Positions 9,073 to 17,204 of a DNA stretch of 64,000 nt are shown here, in pieces (positions within the stretch are counted from its first letter, which is position 1; every line of letters starts with the position of its first letter). The translations under genes and the position numbers were made by a program. The DNA is from an uncultured Eubacteriales bacterium (GTDB lineage Bacteria > Bacillota > Clostridia > Christensenellales > UBA1242), in contig CARTDZ010000001.1 of assembly GCA_949067325.1 (NCBI GenBank), forward strand, positions 8,810 to 72,809. Reading direction: 5' to 3'. The notes below the pieces were generated by a model. That model was not told where the DNA came from and made no database searches. It saw only the letters and a program-made list of their open reading frames with translations.

Positions 9073-9969
9073 ATGGGTATCTTTAAAAAAATAGGTGATG
9101 CGCTCAAAAAAACACGTGAGGCATTTTCACGCAAAGTTGACGCGCTTTTAAGCCATGGCGAACTTGACGACGATTTTTTTGATGAATTGACAGATATTCT
9201 TATATCCTGCGACATCGGTGTACGTACAAGCATGGACCTTGTTGATAGTCTTCGTGTTCGTGCAAGAAAAACCAAGATAAGAAATGCTGAAGATGTACGC
9301 AACGAACTTAAAAATATTCTTCGTGAAGAGTTTGATGCATTGAAGCAAATTGATATAAAGTATCCTGCTATAATAACCATAATCGGCGTAAACGGGGTTG
9401 GCAAAACCACAACGATTGGCAAACTGGCTTCATATTTTAAAAGTCAAAAAAAGGAAGTTACTCTTGTGGCAGGCGACACTTTTAGAGCAGCAGCTTCAAG
9501 CCAACTCAATGAGTGGGCAGAGCGTACAAAAACTCGTATCATCAAGCACGCGGAAGGTGCAGACGCAGCAGCCGTAGTGTTTGATGGTATAACTTCTGCA
9601 AAAGCAAAAGGCACAGATGTTCTTTTGGTTGACACTGCTGGAAGATTGCACACCAAAACAAATCTGATGGAAGAACTCAAAAAGATAGACAGGATTATCA
9701 ATCGTGAATATCCAGAGGCAAACAAATACAATTTTATTGTGCTTGACGCCACAACAGGCCAAAACGCACTCTCTCAAATCAATGCTTTCAAAGAATTCGT
9801 GTCAATCGATGGCATAATCTTGACCAAGCTTGACGGCACTGCAAAAGGGGGAGTTGTGGTCGCTATTGAAAAGGATTATGGTCTTCCAGTGGCTTTTGTA
9901 GGCACTGGCGAGGGCGTGGCAGATCTTGACCTTTTTGATAGCAATGAGTTTGTCGACAATCTTTTTTAA
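9073..9969 (+). CDS. ftsY: Signal recognition particle receptor FtsY
   Basis: The protein has 298 residues, the compact form without the long acidic A domain. An N-domain helix bundle (residues 1-95) precedes the SRP-type GTPase: G1 GVNGVGKTT (105-113), the insertion box GDTFRAAA (134-141), G3 DTAGR, and G4 TKLDGTAKGG. FtsY docks ribosome-SRP complexes at the membrane for co-translational insertion. The ATG follows AAGGAA. ffh and ylxM, often adjacent in other Firmicutes, are not here. Confidence 0.96.
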   Translation: MGIFKKIGDALKKTREAFSRKVDALLSHGELDDDFFDELTDILISCDIGVRTSMDLVDSLRVRARKTKIRNAEDVRNELKNILREEFDALKQIDIKYPAIITIIGVNGVGKTTTIGKLASYFKSQKKEVTLVAGDTFRAAASSQLNEWAERTKTRIIKHAEGADAAAVVFDGITSAKAKGTDVLLVDTAGRLHTKTNLMEELKKIDRIINREYPEANKYNFIVLDATTGQNALSQINAFKEFVSIDGIILTKLDGTAKGGVVVAIEKDYGLPVAFVGTGEGVADLDLFDSNEFVDNLF

Positions 9970-9976
9970 GATAATG

Positions 9977-9997
9977 CTATTATGCATGACATAATAG
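9977..9997. repeat. Inverted repeat after ftsY
   Basis: CTATTATG (9977-9984) and CATAATAG (9990-9997) form a perfect 8-bp inverted repeat with a 5-base loop, 8 bp after the ftsY stop. It lacks a T-run, so it is not itself a good terminator; it may stabilise the mRNA 3' end. Confidence 0.45.
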
Positions 9998-10051
9998 TCT
10001 GACTAGTGCTAAAAACGAGCTAGTATATTATAAAAACATAACCAATTTTGA

Positions 10052-10085
10052 AAATGTGACCAATAAGCTTGGCCACATTTTTTTA
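10052..10085 (+). terminator. Intrinsic terminator between ftsY and sigK
   Basis: AAATGTG-A-CCAA and TTGG-C-CACATTT form a stem with a TAAGC loop, followed by a T-run. Confidence 0.85.
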
Positions 10086-10168
10086 TCAACTTTTTTAAGT
10101 GTCCAAGCAAAAAATGACAAAATTCAACATATATAAGCCTAAGAAGTTTTTTCTTGGAGGTTGTGGTT

Positions 10169-10867
10169 GTGATATATGAAAGTCTGTCAGCGTTTGCAAG
10201 TAAGCTTTGTCTTTTTACTTCGTTTGTCAACACAGCCCAAGGCTTTCCTCCACCTCTTTCAAAAGAAGAAGAGCTCATGTGGCTTAAGAAAAAAGAGGAG
10301 GGAGATAAAGAGGCCAGAAGTGTGCTTATAAGTCGCAATCTGCGTCTTGTTTCTCACATTGTAAAAAACTATTCCTTTTCGCTTGAGGCTGACGACCTTA
10401 TTTCTGTTGGTACTATTGGGTTGATAAAGGCTGTCGATACCTTCAAAATGGACAAAAATGTTTCGCTTGCGACTTATGCAGCTCGTTGTATAAACAATGA
10501 AATTCTTATGTTAATTCGTGCAAACAAAAAATACAAAGGTCAGGTGTCGCTCAATTCAAGTTATACTCCAAAGTCTGATAGTGACGAACTTGAACTTGAA
10601 GACATCATTCCAGCGGGTGAAGAATATGATGTTGAAAAACTGGTTGAAACAGATTGTCTTGTTGAAGATGTTATCAAAATTATGAAGAAAGAACTTACTC
10701 CAATGGAATTTGAAATCATTTGCTACTGCTTTGGCCTTTGTGGGCATGAACGCAAAACTCAGCGTGAAATTGGCAAGATTTACAATCTGTCACGCTCTTA
10801 CATTTCGCGCATCGAAAGTCGTGCAATAAATACCATAAAAAAATATTATGACAAAGACAATAAATAA
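10169..10867 (+). CDS. sigK: RNA polymerase sporulation sigma factor SigK
   Basis: The protein has 232 residues from a GTG at 10169, chosen because GGAGG lies 8 bases upstream; earlier in-frame TTG/GTG codons overlap that site. FPPPLSKEEE, RNLRLVSHIVK, DDLISVGTIGLIKAVDTF (region 2.2) and LATYAARCINNEILM (regions 2.3-2.4) match the sigma-K/sigma-E family, with a region 4 helix-turn-helix at the end (TQREIGKIYNLSRSYISRIESRA). The N-terminus, MIYESLSAFASKLCLF, fits a sigma-K-type hydrophobic pro-sequence ahead of FPPPLS. Sigma-K drives late mother-cell gene expression. The gene is intact, with no skin element interruption. Confidence 0.9.
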   Translation: MIYESLSAFASKLCLFTSFVNTAQGFPPPLSKEEELMWLKKKEEGDKEARSVLISRNLRLVSHIVKNYSFSLEADDLISVGTIGLIKAVDTFKMDKNVSLATYAARCINNEILMLIRANKKYKGQVSLNSSYTPKSDSDELELEDIIPAGEEYDVEKLVETDCLVEDVIKIMKKELTPMEFEIICYCFGLCGHERKTQREIGKIYNLSRSYISRIESRAINTIKKYYDKDNK

Positions 10868-10972
10868 CGCAATTTGTAGGATTTTGTTTTATGTAGGTTT
10901 TAAATTCACAGAATAACCATATAAAGATCAAAAAAAATATTTAAAAATTTATAAAAAAATAATCAAAATCCT

Positions 10973-11001
10973 TTTACATTTTCGCTTAAAATGGCTATAC
11001 T
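10973..11001 (+). promoter_or_regulatory. Promoter for the DisA_N-like gene
   Basis: TTTACA (10973-10978), 17 bp, TATACT (10996-11001). A 9-bp inverted repeat, AGGATTTTG at 10878-10886 with CAAAATCCT at 10964-10972, spans the gap after sigK and may serve as its terminator. Confidence 0.6.
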
Positions 11002-11025
11002 TACTCTAAGTAGGAGTATTTACAA

Positions 11026-12390
11026 TTGGATAAACAAGCATTTCACAGAGTTGTCGAAAAACTTATTTTACCTCTCTTCACTGGCTCTTTTATTGATGGT
11101 GAAGAGGTTTCGTCATCTCGTGACAGCGAAGTGGCTTATGGCAAACAAAACTCACTTCTTATCAAGCCAAACAAACTTGCTGATTATCGTTTGGTTTTAA
11201 AACGCGGCCAGCCATTTAAAATGTCTGAGATCAATCTGCTTAAAACTATTATAAGCGAATTTAATACAATTGCCGAACTTAATCTTGAAAATGAGAACTA
11301 CAAAAAAACTCTTCAAGACCAAGCTATTGAAAAGGCTATATGCTTGAGTGTTTCTGATGGCGAAACAGCGATTACTATGCAGGGGATTATTTCTGAGCTT
11401 AACAAGTGGGCTTCTCGCACTTACGAGGGCAAAAAGGTTGAGCTTGGAATAATTATAAATCAAGCAGTCAATTGCAGCGAAGATGAACAAATTCATTTCT
11501 CAAAAGTTATGACACGCGATTTCTTTGCCCTTCTTTCTGATGGCAAAGGCTCCTATATCGAATTTGATAAAAATGGTTTTTTGCTTGGCTATGTTCAGTC
11601 TACAAAAACTCGTCAGCCTCAAACAATCACCCCATATATGTTTGAAAATGTTGCGGCTTTTTGCAATGAGAAAAAAATTGGCATAACCCTCACTGAAAAT
11701 GGTGACATTCTTATTTTTAGAAACAAATCTCTCATGTTTTCAAAACGCTTGGGTGTTTGGAATGTCTATTCTCATGATGAGATTATTCAATTGCTTTCAA
11801 ACAGAGGCAATTATTCACTCAAAGATATTCGTCGTTCAATTTACTATACCGCTCTTGACGTTTCTTATGGCTATAGCGGCGGTTGCCTGATTTACCTCAA
11901 CAAAGATACTGCTGAGCAGGCTTTGACGCATATCAACGCACATGACATTTTGGACGAGCGATATTATGAAATCAAAAGGAAGCAGGAAATTGCCAACGCG
12001 AGCAAGTTATACAATCTTCATTTTCTATCGCAAGTTGAAGAAATGTTCAAAGTGCCATATCAACAATTTTTGGTAGAACAAAAATGCTACAAGTCACAAT
12101 GTATTCGCAAAATTATCAACGGCAAAAATTTTCATGAACTTTCAAGAAAGCTTCGTCAAGAACTGGTTGCAATGGACGGGGCAACGGTTGTCGACAGCGA
12201 CGGAACAATTATCGCAGTGGGCGCAATTTTGAAGATAGAAGCTGGCAGCGAGGGTGGTGGACGTCACGCAGCAGCAAGCACGCTTGCAAAGTATGGTATA
12301 TCAATCAAAATTTCTCAAGACGGCCTTTTGAAAGCTTTCTATTATGACAAAAAGTCAAACAAAGTAAAAACTCTTTTCACAGTTGGCTAA
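11026..12390 (+). CDS. DisA_N-like (diadenylate cyclase-fold) domain protein, function unknown
   Basis: The protein has 454 residues from a TTG start preceded by TAGGAG. The C-terminal 75 residues resemble the diadenylate cyclase (DAC/DisA_N) fold: a DGA motif near residue 384 (MDGATVVDSDGTIIAVGAIL), then SEGGGRHAAASTLAKYG near residue 407, where active cyclases have GTRHRAA, and SQDGLLKAFY. The canonical RHR is changed to GRHAA, so catalysis of c-di-AMP synthesis is doubtful; nucleotide binding is possible. The first 370 residues are not recognised. It has its own promoter and terminator, lies between sigK and rnpB, and no transmembrane segment is visible. The fold assignment is by motif similarity only. 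Confidence 0.6.
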   Translation: MDKQAFHRVVEKLILPLFTGSFIDGEEVSSSRDSEVAYGKQNSLLIKPNKLADYRLVLKRGQPFKMSEINLLKTIISEFNTIAELNLENENYKKTLQDQAIEKAICLSVSDGETAITMQGIISELNKWASRTYEGKKVELGIIINQAVNCSEDEQIHFSKVMTRDFFALLSDGKGSYIEFDKNGFLLGYVQSTKTRQPQTITPYMFENVAAFCNEKKIGITLTENGDILIFRNKSLMFSKRLGVWNVYSHDEIIQLLSNRGNYSLKDIRRSIYYTALDVSYGYSGGCLIYLNKDTAEQALTHINAHDILDERYYEIKRKQEIANASKLYNLHFLSQVEEMFKVPYQQFLVEQKCYKSQCIRKIINGKNFHELSRKLRQELVAMDGATVVDSDGTIIAVGAILKIEAGSEGGGRHAAASTLAKYGISIKISQDGLLKAFYYDKKSNKVKTLFTVG

Positions 12391-12419
12391 AAAGTTTAAG
12401 TTTAACCTCAAATTTAAAT

Positions 12420-12464
12420 AGCTGCAAGTTTGTTTATTTTAAAACAATTTTCGCAGCTTTTTTT
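12420..12464 (+). terminator. Terminator after the DisA_N-like gene
   Basis: AGCTGC (12420-12425) pairs with GCAGCT (12453-12458), with inner TTGTTT/AAACAA pairing, followed by a T-run. Confidence 0.75.
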
Positions 12465-12557
12465 ACAGTTTTTTCACAGCTTTTTTGAAGCTTTATTTAT
12501 AATCCATCTTTTTAAGTCCGCAAGCGATGTGTATCAAAGTTGTTTTCTTTAAAAAAC

Positions 12558-12587
12558 TTGACTTTAACCAAAGAAATATGATAAAAT
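12558..12587 (+). promoter_or_regulatory. Promoter for rnpB
   Basis: TTGACT (12558-12563), 18 bp, TAAAAT (12582-12587), ending 5-6 bp before the predicted RNA 5' end. Confidence 0.7.
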
Positions 12588-12592
12588 AAAAC

Positions 12593-12930
12593 TGTTAGTT
12601 AAGCAGACAGTCGCATCTTTTTATAAGATGAGGAAAGTCCGAGCTTCAAGAGAACTGGGTGCTGGTTAACGGCCAGTGAAGGCGACTTCAAGAATAGTGC
12701 AACAGAAATAAACCGCCTAGCTTTTGCTAGGTAAGGATGGAAAGGTGGTGTAAGAGACCACCGATTGGTTGGAGACAGCCAATGCTCTGTAAACTCCACC
12801 TGAAGCAAGGCCAAAAAGGCAATAGGGCTTGTTCTCTCCCGCCTTTTAACGTGCCGCTTGAACCTTTTGGCAACAAAAGGTCTAGATAGATGACTGTCAA
12901 ATACAGAACTCGGCTTATAGCTTAACTAAT
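12593..12930 (+). ncRNA. rnpB: RNase P RNA
   Basis: The catalytic RNA of ribonuclease P, which matures tRNA 5' ends. The universally conserved P4 strand GAGGAAAGTCCGAGC is at about 12629-12643. Terminal helix P1 is formed by TTAGTTAAGC (12595-12604) and GCTTAACTAA (12920-12929), which are perfectly complementary. Further conserved pieces include GGTAAGGATGGAAAGGTG and, near the 3' end, the CAGAACTCGGCTTA block that completes the P2/P4 core. The length of about 338 nt is normal. A promoter and a terminator flank it. I did not assign type A versus B. Confidence 0.95.
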
Positions 12931-12943
12931 CAATCAAAAACAA

Positions 12944-12993
12944 AGTCTTCTAAAATTGAAAGCAAAAATCAAAAAATTTTAGAAGGCTTTTTT
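12944..12993 (+). terminator. Terminator after rnpB
   Basis: AGTCTTCTAAAATT pairs with AATTTTAGAAGG(C)T across an A-rich loop, followed by T6. Confidence 0.85.
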
Positions 12994-13027
12994 GATTAAA
13001 TTTGTCTTTTTTGTCAATAAACAAGTC

Positions 13028-14254
13028 ATGACGAAGAAAGAATATATCGAAAAATTAACAAACCTTATCATAAATCGTGTGCGTTTTCATGCACCAATTG
13101 TGACAGATGAGGAAGTAGATTTTGCACTTTTGGAGGTGGTGGGTATCGACCCTGCCTTGCCACTTTTCAAGTTTGAAAAGCCTCTCGACAGCCTTTTTTA
13201 TGCAGCTTTTTGCAAAGCAAAAGAAGAGGTTGAGTTTAATCTTCTTTTGACCTCAAAGCCACTGGTAAGCGATAGACGAATTAAAGAAATGAAAAATACA
13301 CTTGTTCTCTTAGAAGAAGAAATGGGGTCAATTCTTCACGCTTCCATAGAAGCACTAAACATAAATTACCGCTCGCACACAAAGTTTACGAGTGAAATCA
13401 ATGAGGATTATATAGCTTTAAACGGCCAAAAAATCACACTCGACTATATACCATATTACCTTTACAAAAAGGGCAGCAATAGCAGCGTAATGTATGAAAT
13501 AAGCGAGTTTATCTTAAATGGGAAAAACTTTCTTCTTTCTCTTACAAACCCTTACAAACAAAACAGAACTCTTGAATTTGAAATAAATGTCATTCTTCCT
13601 CGCGGCTATTATATCTTCCATAACGACGGCGAAAGCGTAGAAATACAAAATCTTTGCAACAAAGATAAGGCGTACTTTAACTACAACCTAAAAGGCGCAA
13701 AATTCAACTTTTCATGCGTTAGCGGCCTTGAAAGCAGCACTCATGCTTGTATAAACTTGAAACTCAAAATCGACCTTCGTCCACTTGAGCAAAAGAAGTT
13801 GTATTTCAACTATGGCGAAAACAAATATGTCTTTGATAGCCCTCGCGAAGCATTAAACTTCTTCAAAATGTCGCAGACAAAAATGAACGAAATTTTTGAT
13901 TTGCAGGTGCAAACAAAAGACAAAAAATTTGACGACCTTTTCAATCGCTACATTCCCCAAAATATCTGGCTTTCATGGCTAAAAAACACCATTGATGAGG
14001 AAAGTGAAAATTTTTATCTAAAAACGCGTGAAAATATAGCCAAAAATATAGATGGCTCAATGCAGATAAATGAAGGTTTTGAAGGACTTAAAGAAGTGCG
14101 TTTCTTCCGTAATTTAGGGTGGAAGAGGGTTTTTATTGTGCAAAGCGAAAACCGTTATCTTTTTGCAAACAAAGTCAAATATTTCAACTTCACACTTCTT
14201 ACAAAAGAAATTTTTTCAAAAAACAAAGAAATTTATTTGTCTTTTGGTTCTTAA
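13028..14254 (+). CDS. Unknown protein with weak resemblance to GH94 N-terminal domains
   Basis: The protein has 408 residues from the ATG at 13028; an in-frame TTG at 12992 lies inside the rnpB terminator T-run and is rejected. No ribosome binding site precedes the ATG, so the start is uncertain. There is no signal peptide or membrane segment. The central part is beta-rich. The segment DLQVQTKDKKFDDLFNRYIP (about residues 290-310) recalls the linker of cellobiose phosphorylase-type (GH94) proteins, but no catalytic domain follows. rarA starts 21 bp after the stop with its own promoter inside the end of this gene. No function is proposed. Confidence 0.55.
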   Translation: MTKKEYIEKLTNLIINRVRFHAPIVTDEEVDFALLEVVGIDPALPLFKFEKPLDSLFYAAFCKAKEEVEFNLLLTSKPLVSDRRIKEMKNTLVLLEEEMGSILHASIEALNINYRSHTKFTSEINEDYIALNGQKITLDYIPYYLYKKGSNSSVMYEISEFILNGKNFLLSLTNPYKQNRTLEFEINVILPRGYYIFHNDGESVEIQNLCNKDKAYFNYNLKGAKFNFSCVSGLESSTHACINLKLKIDLRPLEQKKLYFNYGENKYVFDSPREALNFFKMSQTKMNEIFDLQVQTKDKKFDDLFNRYIPQNIWLSWLKNTIDEESENFYLKTRENIAKNIDGSMQINEGFEGLKEVRFFRNLGWKRVFIVQSENRYLFANKVKYFNFTLLTKEIFSKNKEIYLSFGS

Positions 14255-14266
14255 TCGTGCTATACT
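14237..14266 (+). promoter_or_regulatory. Promoter for rarA implying a leaderless transcript
   Basis: TTGTCT (14237-14242), 18 bp, TATACT (14261-14266); the rarA ATG begins 10 bases after the hexamer, about where transcription would start. No Shine-Dalgarno sequence is present. Confidence 0.6.
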
Positions 14267-14275
14267 CATCTTGAA

Positions 14276-15544
14276 ATGGAAAATATCAAACGCATTCCTT
14301 TGGCAGAGCGTATGAGGCCAACAAGCTTTGACGACTTTGTAGGGCAGGAGCATATTGTAGGCAAAAATTCTCTTCTCGTGCGAGCTATCAAGTTTGGCAC
14401 ACTTGGCAGCTGCATTTTTTATGGCCCGCCAGGAACAGGCAAAACCACGCTTGCAAATATCATCGCAAACAGCATGAAGGCAAACTTTGTCAGACTTAAT
14501 GCCGTTACAAGTGGAGTGGCTGACGCAAAAAAGATTATCGAAGAGGCAAGGGCAAACAAGGCAATGTTTGGCACTGATACCTTCCTTATGCTTGACGAAT
14601 GTCATCGTTGGAACAAGGCTCAATCTGATTGCGTACTTCAAGCTATTGAAGAAGGCTCAATTTTCTTCATTGGCTCGACAACAGAAAATCCTTATACCTC
14701 AATGACGAGGGCAATAGTTTCAAGATGTAGAATATTTGAATTCAAACCTCTTTCATCAAAAGATATCGTCAGGTCACTCAAACGCGCTTTGTCTGACAGC
14801 GAAAAAGGTCTTGGTCATATGCCAGTTGAAATAACTGACGACGCACTTGAATATTTTGCGTTTGCCTGCGCTGGCGACAATCGCAATGCACTAAACTCTC
14901 TTGAACTTGCAGTCATGACATCAAAAATAGGCAAGGACAAAAAGATACATATAACTCGCGAGGAAGCAGTTCAGTCAACCGATCGAAAAGCTCTTTCGCT
15001 TGACGAAAATATGTTTTATGATATGCTTTCAGCTTTCTGCAAAAGTATTCGTGGCAGTGACAGTGACGCCGCTCTTTACTATAGCACGCGTCTAATAAAT
15101 GCAGGTTGTGACCCAATGATTATCGCTCGCCGCCTTGTTGCACATACTTCAGAGGATATTGGCATGGCCGACAGCAACGCTCTTCTTCTTGCCACAAGCG
15201 CTATGTACGCTCTTGAAAAAATGGGGCAGCCAGAGGGTCTTATTCCGCTCTCTCATGCAATAATCTACGCTTGCGAGGCTGAAAAATCCAACTCGGTCAT
15301 CACAGCAATGCACTTGGCAGAAAATGATGTCGAAAATTGTCCTGACAATCGCGTGCCAAATCATCTCAAAAATCACCCAAGCACAAACGGTGACGGTCAT
15401 GGCAAATACAAATATCCGCACGAATATGGCGGCTATGTAAAACAACAATATCTGCCTGACAGCTTAAAAGATCATGTGTATTATACGCCTAGCAACAATG
15501 GCCGCGAGAAAAATTTGGTAAGAAAAAAATTTAGAAACGACTAA
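14276..15544 (+). CDS. rarA: Replication-associated recombination protein A (RarA/MgsA)
   Basis: This 422-residue AAA+ ATPase acts at stalled replication forks. It starts MENIKRIPLAERMRPTSFDD, followed by FVGQEHIVG, Walker A YGPPGTGKTT (about residues 49-58), Walker B MLDECHRWNKAQ, sensor 1 GSTTENPY, and a C-terminal RarA-type region ending SNNGREKNLVRKKF. Length and order match RarA rather than RuvB or DnaX. The ATG has no ribosome binding site and sits about 10 bases after a -10 hexamer, which suggests a leaderless mRNA. Confidence 0.93.
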   Translation: MENIKRIPLAERMRPTSFDDFVGQEHIVGKNSLLVRAIKFGTLGSCIFYGPPGTGKTTLANIIANSMKANFVRLNAVTSGVADAKKIIEEARANKAMFGTDTFLMLDECHRWNKAQSDCVLQAIEEGSIFFIGSTTENPYTSMTRAIVSRCRIFEFKPLSSKDIVRSLKRALSDSEKGLGHMPVEITDDALEYFAFACAGDNRNALNSLELAVMTSKIGKDKKIHITREEAVQSTDRKALSLDENMFYDMLSAFCKSIRGSDSDAALYYSTRLINAGCDPMIIARRLVAHTSEDIGMADSNALLLATSAMYALEKMGQPEGLIPLSHAIIYACEAEKSNSVITAMHLAENDVENCPDNRVPNHLKNHPSTNGDGHGKYKYPHEYGGYVKQQYLPDSLKDHVYYTPSNNGREKNLVRKKFRND

Positions 15545-15719
15545 ATTTTAAAACACAAAAAAACAACTTAAAAATATAACCATTTAAAAAAATTGAAAAG
15601 TTAAAAATTTAAAAATCTTAAAATCGTAAAATCTTAAAAAATTTAAAATTTAAAATTTAAAATGAGAAAAATAACTTTAAAAAATTAAAACAAAAACACA
15701 AAATTAAGGAGAAAACAAA
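15545..15719. repeat. Low-complexity A/T stretch before the acyltransferase-like gene
   Basis: The 175-bp gap is almost entirely A and T, with repeated AAAATTTAAAATTTAAAA units around 15600-15665. No promoter stands out, since many hexamers are possible. It ends in the AAGGAGAA ribosome binding site for the next gene. Confidence 0.6.
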
Positions 15720-16742
15720 ATGTTTGGACATAGAAGTGACGGAAAAAAGGTTAAGGGTATGAATATAATTGACAAAGCAGGCCCATTTTTTATGCCGCAG
15801 CGAATTGACGCTGTCAATTATACTACGGTCAAGGTAAAATGCGACAGCATTGACGAATTTATTCAAAAAGAACGCCGCCTTGGAAATTCCTATAGCTATA
15901 TGCACATTATCATCGCTATGCTTGTGCGAGTGCTTTATACACGCAAAAAACTCAATAGGTTTATTATGCGTGGCACAACTTATCAGCGAAACTATATAAG
16001 CGTGTCAATGGATATCAAAAAGAAGCTTGATGATGAAGGGGAAGATGTAACTCTCAAGTTCTATTTCACTGGCAGAGAGTCAATCGCTGAAGTGAAAAAG
16101 ATTGTCGATGACGAAATCGCTAAAAACCTTAAAACAGATGAAGTTCACCAAACCACCAAGGTGGCAGGCAAGTTTTGCGCACTTCCTGACTTCTTATTCC
16201 GCTGGGCAATGGCTATCGTAAACTTCCTCGACAGACATGGAATGCTTCCAAAAGCTATCATAAAAGCAAGCCCATTTCACACAAGCGTTTTTCTCACAAA
16301 CCTCAAGTCAATCAAACTAGGTTATATTTATCACCACCTTTACAATTTTGGCACAACAAGCATGTTTGTCGCCATGGGCAAAGAGGCGATTGAGCCTTGG
16401 GTTGAAAATAACAAAGACTTAAAACTTGCAAAAGTTCTTTCTCTTGGCATGAGCCTTGATGAACGCGTGGCCGACGGCTTCTATATGGGCAAAAGCTTGA
16501 GACTTTGCAAAGATATTCTTTCAAACCTTGACATTTTGAATGAAAGCCTGCCTGATGACGGAACAATACCTAAAAAATTCCTCAAGAAAAAACCAAAAAG
16601 CACAAAAGTCAAAAAAGTCAAAAAGCCAAAAGCTAGCAAAAAAGAAAAAGTTAAAAAGTCAAAATCTGACAAGCCTAAAAAGATAAAACCACTCAAAAAC
16701 AAAGAAAAACACGACAAAAAAGTCAAAAAATCACAAGAATAA
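15720..16742 (+). CDS. 2-oxoacid dehydrogenase E2 acyltransferase-fold protein lacking the catalytic histidine
   Basis: The protein has 340 residues. Residues about 15-275 resemble the CAT-like catalytic domain of E2 acyltransferases: SYMHIIIAMLVRVLY matches the core helix, and SLGMSLDERVADGFYMG aligns with the E2 active-site block DHRVIDG. The catalytic His of HxxxDG is Glu here, while the Asp-Gly is kept. There is no lipoyl or E1/E3-binding domain. The last 65 residues are extremely lysine-rich. The protein may be a non-enzymatic relative or bind CoA or nucleic acid; this is inference. AGGAGAA precedes the ATG. Confidence 0.65.
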   Translation: MFGHRSDGKKVKGMNIIDKAGPFFMPQRIDAVNYTTVKVKCDSIDEFIQKERRLGNSYSYMHIIIAMLVRVLYTRKKLNRFIMRGTTYQRNYISVSMDIKKKLDDEGEDVTLKFYFTGRESIAEVKKIVDDEIAKNLKTDEVHQTTKVAGKFCALPDFLFRWAMAIVNFLDRHGMLPKAIIKASPFHTSVFLTNLKSIKLGYIYHHLYNFGTTSMFVAMGKEAIEPWVENNKDLKLAKVLSLGMSLDERVADGFYMGKSLRLCKDILSNLDILNESLPDDGTIPKKFLKKKPKSTKVKKVKKPKASKKEKVKKSKSDKPKKIKPLKNKEKHDKKVKKSQE

Positions 16743-16753
16743 TTTTGCTTTTT

Positions 16754-16813
16754 GCTGTCAAATGTGATATAAAAGTAAAAACTGCTGTCAAATGTGATAT
16801 AAAAGTAAAAACT
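16754..16813. repeat. 30-bp perfect tandem duplication with promoter-like content
   Basis: A 30-bp unit beginning GCTGTCAAATGTGATAT is repeated exactly at 16754-16783 and 16784-16813. Each copy holds TGTCAA followed by TATAAA at a short spacing. It lies in the gap between the acyltransferase-like gene and a small membrane protein gene and may duplicate a promoter element. Confidence 0.8.
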
Positions 16814-16892
16814 TCTAAAAAAGCACATCAATACATAATGAAAAATCAAAATGAGCGCTTTAAATCATTTGAAAGTAAAAAGAGGTGAATTT

Positions 16893-17183
16893 ATGAAAAC
16901 GATTTTATACTTTGTTTTGTCAGTGATCTCTATAGTTTATCTTCTCTGCCTTGCTTATCTCAACATCAATCCTGAAGTTGCAGGCACAATAGGCACAATC
17001 CTTGGCTATGTCGCAAAATATGGCGGGCTGGTTATTATTCTCGCCTTTGCAGCCATCAACTTTTTTGGAAATCCTTTCAAAATCGCCTTCTTTATACTTT
17101 TGGTCGTTGTCGCAATACTTTATATTGTCACAGCAATTATACCTGGACCATTTCAGTCACTATTTGGTATTATCACAGGCTAA
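16893..17183 (+). CDS. Small hydrophobic membrane protein
   Basis: The protein has 96 residues from the ATG at 16893, chosen for the AGAGGTG site 7 bases upstream. Three hydrophobic segments are visible (about residues 3-22, 35-58 and 63-85), with a PGP turn near the C-terminus. No family was recognised. It ends 21 bp before polA and may be co-transcribed with it. Confidence 0.75.
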   Translation: MKTILYFVLSVISIVYLLCLAYLNINPEVAGTIGTILGYVAKYGGLVIILAFAAINFFGNPFKIAFFILLVVVAILYIVTAIIPGPFQSLFGIITG

Positions 17184-17204
17184 TAAAATTTTTAAGGGGG
17201 CAAA

